From Saccoglossus kowalevskii (Eukaryota; Hemichordata; Enteropneusta; Harrimaniidae), in NCBI RefSeq assembly GCF_000003605.2, contig NW_003105600.1, positions 224,186-246,040 on the forward strand: 21,855 bases of DNA. The letters are read 5' to 3'. The notes beneath the pieces were generated by a model. The model was given only the letters and a program-made list of their open reading frames with translations. It had not been told where the DNA came from and did no database searches. Each line of letters begins with the position of its first letter. Position 1 is the first letter of the stretch. Below, one piece after another: positions 11,860 to 19,962 of the stretch. The position numbers were made by a program, and so were the translations under genes.

Positions 11860-12281
11860 ATTGGTTAACACAGTCATGTGTATTACGATCGATTTGATAT
11901 GATATTACAGAAATCAACATTTCCTTTGTCATCTCTATAGAAACCCTTGAACCTACAACTCTAATGTAAATAAGAGTCCCTAAAATGACATTCTGTTTTT
12001 GAAGCTATGTTTCACTGAGCATCCAGAGTGTCATTCTTTAATTGATTAATATCTCACATGGGATGAGGCAGTGTCTGTCCTTGTGAGTGATAATGTTGCT
12101 CTTGAGATGACATCCTAGCACCAGTATTCTCCCTGAACAAATTTGACATGTTGGAAAAGAAAATTAAAATGTACAGAGATTTGCCCTGCATTACTGTGGG
12201 AAATGATACCCCAGCTTCTCTATACTGCTACCTAGGACAGTATTCTTGTTGGGTGATCCTCTGCGCAGCCTTTTCCGCTCC

Positions 12282-12310
12282 GCTCCGCTATCGACCAAGT
12301 CGAGCGGAGC
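12282..12310. repeat. GC-rich hairpin next to the 157-bp array
   Basis: GCTCCGC pairs with GCGGAGC, and inside that TCGA pairs with TCGA around a CCAAG loop, leaving a 2-nt bulge. It is one of the few CpG-rich spots in the window. It lies about 40 bp upstream of the first recognisable unit of the tandem array. Function unknown. Confidence 0.5.
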
Positions 12311-12349
12311 TTATTGTACATGTATTACTGATTGTCCGTTGTCAACTTG

Positions 12350-13330
12350 ACATTTTCGACTTCTTCTTAATGCCACAAACTGTATAGCTGTGAACATTTC
12401 TAGAAAGGTACCTTGGGTGGTTCTCTCTCAGATTTGTTCATTTCCTGTGGATATGTTCAATTGTCTTATTTATAGCGAATATTTTTGTCATTTTTGGTTA
12501 AAAATGCTATTTTCGACTTCTTCTTGAAAACCGCTAGCCCAAATGCTTTGATACTTGGTATGTAGGTACCTTTGGTGGACCTCTCTCAGATTTGTTCATT
12601 TCTTGATGATATCTTCATTTCTTTAATTTTGATGAATATTTTTGTCATTTTTGGTAAAAAATTATGTTTCGACTTCTTCTTAAAAACTGTTCGTCTGATT
12701 GCTTGGATATTGTATATGTAGGTACATCAGGTGGACCACTGTCAGATTTGTTGATTTTGTGACTACATCTTCAATTCTCTAATTTTGATGAATATTTTTG
12801 TCATTTTTGGTAAAAAATTATATTTTTGACTTCTCCTTGAAAGCTGCTTGTCCAATTTCTTTGATATTGTATATGTAGGTATATCAGGTGGACCTCTGTC
12901 AGATTTGTTGATTTTGTGACAATATCTTTAATTCTTTAATTTTGATGAATATTTTTGTAATTTTTGGTCAAAAACGTTATTTTCAACTTCTTCTTGAAAA
13001 CTGCTAATCCGATTGCCTTGTAACTTTATTTGTAGGGACCTTGGGTGAATCTTTGTCAGATTTGGTAATTTCATGACGATATCTTCAATTCTCTAATTTC
13101 AGTGAATATTTTTGGTAAAAAATGTTATTTTCAACTTGTTCTTGAAAACCTCTCTGATTGCTTTATAACTTTATTTGTAGGTGCCTTGGATCTGTCAGAT
13201 TTGTTCACTTCCTGTCAACATCTTCAATTCTCTATTTTTAGCAAATATTTCTTTGATACTTGTACACATGCAGCTTGGGTAGACCTCTATTAGATTTGTC
13301 CATTTCGTAAAGATATCTTCAATTCTCTAC
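12350..13330. repeat. Tandem array of ~157-bp units, about six diverged copies
   Basis: The anchor TTCGACTTCTTCTT (or a close variant) recurs at about 12358, 12515, 12671, 12828, 12985 and 13133, giving spacings of 157, 156, 157, 157 and 148. Each unit also holds GTAGGTACCTT-like, GGTGGACCTCTCTCAGATTT, a TCTTCAATTCTCTAATTTT-like stretch and GAATATTTTTGTCATTTTTG. Units differ at many positions, so the array is old. A last partial unit ends near 13330. It is non-coding and lies wholly in intron 2. Confidence 0.88.
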
Positions 13331-13563
13331 AATTCTCTCTGCAACAAAATAAAAAAAGTTGGTGTCTTGCGATATTAAAGCAGCTAGCATTAAGTTTAAA
13401 TTGCTCCTTAGTCATTGCGTTCAGAGCATGCATCAAAAACAACGGAGCTATATCAGCCGACAGGCTGCTGCTTGAATTATCTACCAAAGTTTCATGGGTC
13501 ATCTGTCTGTCAGTTTTCATTACCTTTACCATTACCTTCTGCTCTATTTTGTATTATGTTTAG

Positions 13564-13598
13564 GGCAGTAACAGTTGGTGTACCATCTCCGCTCAGTG
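13564..13598 (+). CDS. RPUSD3: RPUSD3-like pseudouridine synthase, 35-nt micro-exon (AVTVGVP strand)
   Basis: This very short exon lies between acceptor tattatgtttag and the consensus donor gtgagt. It begins with G, completing TGG (Trp), reads AVTVGVPSPLS, and ends with the first base of a Gly codon (phase 2 in, phase 1 out). Joined to its neighbours it gives FWAVTVGVPSPLSGLIKVPV. This is a close match to the conserved YWAxVxGxPxxxxGxIxxP strand and turn of RluA-family synthases, which is strong support for an exon this small. Because 35 is not a multiple of three, skipping it would shift the frame. A 157-bp tandem array ends about 230 bp upstream, and a degenerate then regular 43-bp repeat array starts about 40 bp downstream. 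Confidence 0.87.
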
Positions 13599-13639
13599 GT
13601 GAGTTAAATCTTGTATCTTTGCCATTTGATACGTGTGTG

Positions 13640-13912
13640 TGATGATTTGATTCATGTTAGTCGTGTTTTGAGACATGTGAGTGAAGGTTTGAGATATGAT
13701 AGATGAAGTGTGACATGTACATTGTACGTGAGTCATTACTCAAGGCATATGTGATGATTTGCTACATGAGAGAGACAATTTGAGACACATATGATGATTT
13801 GATATCTGTGAGTGGTGATTTGGGACATGTGAGTGAAGATTTTAAATGTGAGTGATGATTTGAGTTGTGTGTCAAGTGATATGATTTAAGACATGTATTA
13901 AAGTGATGATTT
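13640..13912. repeat. Degenerate ~20-23-bp repeats leading into the 43-bp minisatellite
   Basis: Variants of GATGATTTGAGACATGTGAGTG recur at irregular spacing, for example GTTTTGAGACATGTGAGTGA near 13662 and GGTGATTTGGGACATGTGAG near 13813. They look like the older monomer from which the regular 43-bp dimer unit arose. Confidence 0.65.
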
Positions 13913-15115
13913 GAGACACACCGGAATGAATGACTTGAGATGTGAGTGATGATTTGAGACACACCGGAATGAATGACTTGAGATGTGAGTGATGATTTGA
14001 GACACACCGGAATGAATGACTTGAGATGTGAGTGATGATTTGAGACACACCGGAATGAATGATTTGAGATGTGAGTGATGATTTGAGACACACCGGAATG
14101 AATGACTTTAGATGTGAGTGATGATTTGAGACACACCGGAATGAATGACTTGAGATGTGAGTGATGATTTGAGACACACCGTAATGAATGACTTGAGATG
14201 TGAGTGATGATTTGAGACGCACCGGAATGAATGATTTGAGATGTGAGTGATGATTTGAGACACACTGGAATGAATGATTTGAGATGTGAGTGATGATTTG
14301 AGACACACCGGAATGAATGACTTGAGATGTGAGTGATGATTTGAGACACACCGGAATGAATGATTTGAGATGTGAGTGATGATTTGAGACACACCGGAAT
14401 GAATGACTTTAGATGTGAGTGATGATTTGAGACACACCGGAATGAATGACTTGAGATGTGAGTGATGATTTGAGACACACCGGAATGAATGACTTGAGAT
14501 GTGAGTGATGATTTGAGACGCACCGGAATGAATGATTTGAGATGTGAGTGATGATTTGAGACACACTGGAATGAATGATTTGAGATGTGAGTGATGATTT
14601 AAGACACACTGGAATGAATGATTTGAGATGTGAGTGATGTTTTGAGACACACTGGAATGAAGGATTTGAGGTGTGAGTGGTGATTTGAGACACACGGGTA
14701 TGAATGATTTGAGATGTGAGTGATGATTTGAGACACACCGGAATGAATGACTTTAGATGTGAGTGATGATTTGAGACACACCGGAATGAATGACTTGAGA
14801 TGTGAGTGATGATTTGAGACACACCGGAATGAATGACTTGAGATGTGAGTGATGATTTGAGACGCACCGGAATGAATGATTTGAGATGTGAGTGATGATT
14901 TGAGACACACTGGAATGAATGATTTGAGATGTGAGTGATGATTTAAGACACACTGGAATGAATGATTTGAGATGTGAGTGATGTTTTGAGACACACTGGA
15001 ATGAAGGATTTGAGGATTTGAGACACACCGGAATGAATGATTTGCGATGTTAGTGATGATTTGAGACGCACCGGAATGAATGACTTGAGATGTGAGTGAT
15101 GATTTGAGACACACA
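13913..15115. repeat. 43-bp minisatellite, about 28 units, with an 8-unit higher-order repeat
   Basis: The unit begins GATGATTTGAGACACACCGG and ends ATGACTTGAGATGTGAGT. The CCGGAAT anchor, or its CTGG/CCGT/CGGG variant, recurs every 43 bp from 13921 to 14996 without a slip (26 units), then at 15028 after an 11-bp deletion, and at 15071. Marker variants (ACTTTA at about 14106, 14407 and 14751; GACGCACC; TTTAAGACACACTGG; GAAGGATTTGAGG) recur in the same order. The last two blocks are offset by exactly 344 bp (8 units) and the first two by 301 bp (7 units). Since 43 is not a multiple of three and the unit has no minus-strand stop in any frame, all minus frames stay open. Those ORFs are by-products of the repeat. 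Confidence 0.96.
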
Positions 15116-16695
15116 ACATGTGAATGATATAATATGTCGAAGAGATATGAACTATTTATATGGTAATTTGCAACATATGTGATGACTCAAAAACACTGAT
15201 TGCTGATTTTATATATGTATTTGTGTTATATAATATCAGGCATACATGTATGTGAGCAATAGAGCTTGTATTTAAAAATTTAAAAGATTGAGAAATTGGT
15301 ACGTGATTCAATATGCGTAATGTCAAATATTTTAATTATGAGTATCCAGATTGTCTTTATATTACATATATATGTAGCAATAAATATATGGATTTGTTAA
15401 ATTCTATGATTTATTAGTTATTATTATTAGTAGTATTCCAAGGCTTTCCCACATTCTATTTGAACATTTGTGCTACTACATACTGGGGAAATTATTTTAT
15501 TAATATACACGTATTTTACCACCTGCAGTGTTATGCCTCGGTTTACTACCTTGCATTCATGTGTTCTATAATTGTTATCAAGTCTGAATATCCATACCAT
15601 AACAAACTGTCTTGAAACATGCACCATGTGTAAAAGGCTGAAACACAAATCTATTTGGTAAAAATACAAAAAAAAAAACTGTCACTTTTGGCATGCCTTC
15701 AGGGTACATGTATATATATATAGTCTTTATATATCTTTTTTTAATTTAAAAATCTTTTTTACTAGTCAGTACACAGTGGTATCATAATGAATGTTGGGTT
15801 GATAAACGATGAAATATTCAAGAAATAGATTTGTATATTGTACAATATCTGTCTTCTTAAATCATTCAAGCATGAATACTTGTCTAAGCTTTCGACTTTA
15901 TCTGATATCAGCAATCTCCTGTTTATCTTGTTCATGCATACTACATTGCCAGTCACTTTGCATAATTCATTCAATACTTTATTTTAAAAGACTTTGTCTA
16001 CTGCCCTCATTCTGCTTGGCTTCTTTTCTAGAACTTTACTGATCGACTGATGCCTAAATTGGCCTTAAGGTTTCACACCAAATATTTGAATTGTTAATAA
16101 AGCCATGAGGTCATGAATGTAATCTTTAATTTAAAAACAACTTCGGGCATGGAATGGCATGCCTGCATTTGAGACTATAATCAGATTGAACATTCAGCCA
16201 GTATATTAAGACCAGTGCTGAATATATAACATCATGTGAATGTCTTCTCGATGTACATGTAGGTTATATGTTTCAAGACAGGAAACATCTTGTTACAGTG
16301 TGTGTATATAAACAAATCCTATAAAAATAAATATTTTTAACACCTCGTGGTGATAAAATTAAACTTGCATAATAAACTGTCCACATATTCATGGAATTAC
16401 AGGATGCTATACTGTGCTTTACTGTTTGCATTTTGCTAGATTGCTTATTTATCATTTGTTTTTAGAATATTTAAATAAAATGGTACTTGACTCACAATTT
16501 GATTCAGATCTGAATATTAATTAGCTAATTACCATAATGATTTTGATTTTTGTGTAATAATAATGTTTATATTAAAATCTGCTTTCTTTCATGTCATTGA
16601 ATGACAGATTTCTGTGCTAGACTTATAAAAGTCAATTTCAGTCTGGTAATAATATAGTAATTATAATTTTTTTTTTTTTCTGGTTTCTCTTTTAG

Positions 16696-16745
16696 GATTG
16701 ATAAAAGTACCAGTAACCAATGAGGTGGTAGACGATGAGCATCAG
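16696..16745 (+). CDS. RPUSD3: RPUSD3-like pseudouridine synthase, internal exon (GLIKVPV segment)
   Basis: The exon follows a long T tract and acceptor ttctcttttag, and ends CAG before donor gtatgt. It enters in phase 1 (completing a Gly codon) and leaves in phase 0. It reads LIKVPVTNEVVDDEHQ. The GLIKVPV part matches the GxIxxPI strand that follows the VGVP strand in RluA-family enzymes. The acidic tail TNEVVDDEHQ falls where the family has a variable insert. The C-terminal half of the domain, including the LxPxTGRxHQLRxH region, would follow in later exons. I found no convincing continuation between here and 21855, so the gene runs off the window. Confidence 0.82.
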
Positions 16746-17637
16746 GTATGTTAATTGCAGTATTAAACAGGAATAACCTAGTTGCTTGATTGTTTTTTTG
16801 TTTTTTGTTTTTTTTGTGTGGAAATATTTGTATTTGCTCTATTAGCATCTCATTTTCTCATTTTCAATGCAAGCAAACATAAACCAAAAGAAATTTCAAT
16901 TATTTTATCAGTCAATCAAATATGATGGATTTTTGTCATAGACTTAATCTGTTGTTTACCTAATACTTTTATGAGTGCATATGCCACTAATAGAGTAAAT
17001 ACAGTATAATTGTATAATGATGTATTAATCCTGGAGTGTCTGCAATGGTTTACCTTGAGGTAAAATCATTTTACTAGTGGAATGGCATGTATGAAATACA
17101 TTGTACTGTTAGTCTGGCACACTAATAGACTAGCAATTTCATGCAATTGGAATTACATAGAGATCACTCATATAGACATTAAAGCCATTGATTCAGGTGT
17201 CAGGTGTGCTATTTGTTAGTGATCTCTAACACACAGGAGTTGTATAACTCCAGCTAGAACACATGCTTGATAACAACTAAATTTACGGCATGGTGTTTTA
17301 CGTATATGTAAGCTCGGGTTGCAGAAGGAATATTTTCGACCTCCTGAAACCTTTGAAAATGTCAACCTTGTATCTACTAGTAATTGATTGGGTGAGTGCA
17401 ACTCCCATAAGAGATCATACACTATGTCTGTCTGATTGTCCTGGTTGGTTGTTTCAATTGAGATGCAAGATATTACATCATGTCTGCCATACATGGATGG
17501 TGTGCATATTGGTAGCATACATGCCCTTTTGGCAGCTTAATCCATCCGGTGTTTTTGATATGAGATTCTTTGAATTACCAATGCTGTGCGTGTAATTTGT
17601 ATATTGCTTAATTTACATGATGTACGTGTACAACTGG

Positions 17638-17890
17638 AGAGAATACTGTAACTGTTGATCTATAGATCAAATATGGAGATTTACTGTAACCGTAGGTCTA
17701 ATGCAGATCTACTGTAACCGTATAGCACAGATCAACTGTAACCGTAGATCTAAAGCAGATATGCTGCATGGATTTTATACGGAGCTACTGTGACCATAGA
17801 CCTAATGTAGATTTATTGTAAGCATAGTTCGATTACAGATATACAGTAACTAGCATGGATCTATGCGAATGTATTGTAACTGTAAATCTT
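17638..17890. repeat. Degenerate ~28-bp tandem repeat, about nine units
   Basis: The motif GAT-n-TACTGTAACCGTAGATCT, followed by AATGCA, recurs with drift. ACTGTAAC or a near variant appears at roughly 28-30-bp steps from 17645 to 17880. Several units carry AGATCT-like palindromes. It is old and non-coding. Confidence 0.75.
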
Positions 17891-17997
17891 ATTCATACAT
17901 ATTGTATTAATATATATTATTATACATCTGTCAGCGTAATGCCATAAGTTACAGTGTGCCGTAATTTTGCGGTATTTTACTGGATATTTTCATCCTA

Positions 17998-18032
17998 CCA
18001 TATAAGGAAATGCAAATTCCAAATATGGAATG
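17998..18032 (+). promoter_or_regulatory. CArG - octamer - CArG - MCAT motif cluster (enhancer candidate)
   Basis: CCATATAAGG (17998-18007) and CCAAATATGG (18019-18028) each fit the SRF CArG box CC(A/T)6GG exactly. Between them lies the exact POU octamer ATGCAAAT (18010-18017). The second CArG runs into TGGAATGA, which contains the TEAD/MCAT core GGAATG. A 12-bp palindrome TTATGCGCATAA follows at 18034-18045. The dense spacing on one DNA face suggests a composite enhancer. Binding is inferred from motifs alone. Confidence 0.45.
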
Positions 18033-18693
18033 ATTATGCGCATAAGCGTCCTCTAATAATAAAAACCAGCATGGCTGCCACTAGGGTTTGACCGAACTCC
18101 ACACAAAAACTGAACTTTTTGGATTTTGGCATTCCCAAGATGTATCCTTGGAAGGAAAAGATGTATGAAAATAAAGTTATTACGAGAATACCTCAAAATA
18201 TACAAAATGTACACTCAGACCATATGTCATCTCATCGACATCCGCTGCAGTCGATACTTCTGCTGTACTTTGTGCATACTTTGAGCTATCCTCGTATCCT
18301 CGTAATAACCTCATTTAATGCAGATATATCATTATTATAATAGTGAATTACAGTCTCCTAATATAGAAACTATGTCCTCCCAAATCACTTTGTACCTCGA
18401 GATCATTTCATACGAAGTGGTCACTTTACACCACACAGTCGCTGGTTCTAAGTCTTCTTGTGTCACAGAATCACTTTGTACAGGTGTAAGGAATTACTAG
18501 TATTATTGTAATGACCAAAAATAATATTTCAATCCCATTTTCCTGTTATTTGCTAGCAAGACGTTTATACTATAACACTCTGTACCTGATCTGTCAGTTA
18601 GAGGCCCAGGTTGTTGCATTAACAGTGATTGCATGATTAAAAGTGAAATCTCTGATGTACTATACATTTCTCCAAATAAGGTTAAAACATATC

Positions 18694-18795
18694 CAGGGGT
18701 TTTTCTAGAACAAAACTGCAAGGGGGAGCACTGCAATTCAGAAGTGCCACTAAGTGGGCGCTGCGCCCCTGTTCCCATGTTTAAAAAAATCCCTG
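18694..18795. mobile_element. CAGGG-ended MITE, 102-bp internally deleted relative of 3462-3769
   Basis: It runs from CAGGGGTTTTTCTAGAA to TTTAAAAAAATCCCTG. It shares the AAAACTGCAAG-GGGAGCACTG and GCGCCCCTGTTCCC blocks with the longer copy, in the same orientation. The flanks CATATC (18688-18693) and CATACC (18796-18801) agree at 5 of 6 bases, fitting the 6-bp duplication seen at the longer copy. Confidence 0.75.
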
Positions 18796-18918
18796 CATAC
18801 CATCCTGTTTCTCATTCATTATGTGAAACATTAAGTTTTTCAAAATAAATTACCTTGCTTTAACTGAGATTATCCCGATGTTCCCTAAATTGTTTTGACT
18901 TGCAAGTTAACATTGCAA

Positions 18919-19516
18919 GATTTGGTCATGAAATTTTGTTGATAAACGTGTGAATTCTACATAATGATACTTATTTTATTTGTTATCAGCAGACTTTAAG
19001 TATACTTTTGTGTTCCAAATGCAATGTACTTAAAGGCCAATGATCGCCGCATTGCGCATTTGTGACATTTGTGTTGATAAACATTAATTTTCCCACAATC
19101 CAATGCGCTCTTCTAATGGAAGTATGAGGTTTGAGCTGGGCACGACTTGCACTAATTACCACCAGTAACACCTTTGATACTTTCCAATCACCTAAAAAAT
19201 ACTCAGTTAAATCTTGGTAATGTCTCAGTTTGTACATTGATCTGCGCAACAGTCAAAGTCGCCATCTTTGTTTTATATGAGACCCATATATCTTGCGCAT
19301 GCGTGGTGCGAAGACTACCACCCTTTAAGTATACTTTTGTGTTCCAAATGCAATGTACTTTATATTTTTTTCATAGTGAGTATACACAAATCATACTTAT
19401 TCTTTGGGTTGTATGTATACTTTAAACATTCTTCAAGTGCAGCTCATTTTCATAAGGGTACAGGTATATATTGCTAAATCTGATCATGAAGTTTTGATAA
19501 ACGTTTCAATTCTACA
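18919..19516. repeat. Nested direct duplication (A-B-X-B'-A')
   Basis: Block B, which begins CTTTAAGTATACTTTTGTGT and ends CAATGTACTT, occurs identically (38 bp) at 18994-19031 and 19323-19360. Block A, containing TCATGAA-TTTTG-GATAAACGT and AATTCTACA, occurs at about 18919-18961 and, with a few changes, at about 19477-19516. All copies are direct. The TTGATAAAC core also appears near 19074. The 291 bp between the B copies differ in composition, with CCAAT, GCGC and NRF1-like motifs. This could be an inserted or duplicated unit. Confidence 0.65.
19258..19303 (-). promoter_or_regulatory. NRF1-like plus YY1-like motif pair, minus-strand promoter candidate
   Basis: Read on the minus strand, TGCGCATGCG (19303-19294) matches the NRF1 core at 9 of 10 bases. 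About 25 bp downstream AAGATGGCGAC (19268-19258) matches the YY1 type that often overlaps start codons in TATA-less animal promoters. The ATG inside it opens only a 20-codon frame beginning MATLTVAQIN. CCAAT and further GCGC motifs lie near 19037-19060. No gene is recognised on this strand, so this may be a repeat-borne or relic promoter. Confidence 0.3.
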
Positions 19517-19759
19517 GATCTTTTTTGCTGAGTGAAAGTAACAGAACTTGTTGATTTGATTTCATGCATCTGATAGCACACTCTGACAATTCCATCATAT
19601 CTTTTAAGAATGGTCACATCAAACACAATTTTGGAACAGGAATTTACTGAAACTTTGTCTTATTGTTCTTTAATTGTAATTGACTGTTTAAAATTGGCCA
19701 TTTTAGTCATTGTTTTCATAGAAACAAGTTCAGGTTTTGTTTGCTCGTTTCATTTATTA

Positions 19760-19962
19760 CTGTGAAATACTTTATTTTCGCTGAAAAGACTTTTTGGGTA
19801 TTTTGTATGGAATTTATTTTCACTATTAAATTTTTGACGAGTTTAATGTACTGTGTAAAATATAGGAAAAAAGGTATATTTGCTGGATTTTATTTTCACT
19901 GAATCATTCCTTCAGTGAAAATAGCGAAAATTAGTTTCAAGCAAAAATAAAGTATTTTACAG
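19760..19962. mobile_element. TA-flanked MITE (CTGTRAAATAC ends), 203 bp
   Basis: The left end reads CTGTGAAATACTTTATTTTC and then GCTGAAA. The reverse-complemented right end reads CTGTAAAATACTTTATTTTT and then GCTTGAAA. A TA flanks each side (19758-19759 and 19963-19964), as for Tc1/mariner-type MITEs. Inside is a perfect 13-bp hairpin stem, TATTTTCACTGAA at 19891-19903 with TTCAGTGAAAATA at 19911-19923, around a 7-nt loop. No coding capacity. Confidence 0.78.

Larger units (their letters stand above)
8543..13563 (+). other. Intron 2 of the RPUSD3-like gene (5021 bp)
   Basis: This intron is bounded by donor gtatga and acceptor atgtttag and is phase 2. It contains a TA-flanked MITE (9998-10204), a 660-bp inverted-repeat element (11200-11859), a GC-rich hairpin (12282-12310) and a 157-bp tandem array (about 12350-13330). 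The stretches 8543-9990, 10210-11190 and 11870-12270 are AT-rich and show nothing I can support as a gene. Confidence 0.8.
13599..16695 (+). other. Intron 3 of the RPUSD3-like gene (3097 bp)
   Basis: This intron is bounded by donor gtgagt and acceptor ctcttttag and is phase 1. Its first half is the 43-bp minisatellite and its degenerate leader (about 13640-15115). From about 15120 to 16695 it is AT-rich with short simple runs (for example TATA near 15711-15722) and no supported gene or element. Confidence 0.8.

Noticed and set aside
13762-15114. Minus-strand ORFs of 152-253 codons as genes for a repetitive protein
   Set aside because: They are exact by-products of a 43-bp tandem repeat lacking minus-strand stops. 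Several overlap in different frames with the same peptide period, and they lie in an intron with no separate promoter or splice evidence.
13913-15115. CRISPR-like array
   Set aside because: The 43-bp units abut directly with no unique spacers, and the genome is eukaryotic.
17216-17595. Overlapping ~100-codon ORFs on opposite strands
   Set aside because: Neither shows recognisable domains or splice context. Their overlap on both strands suggests chance in a slightly GC-richer patch.
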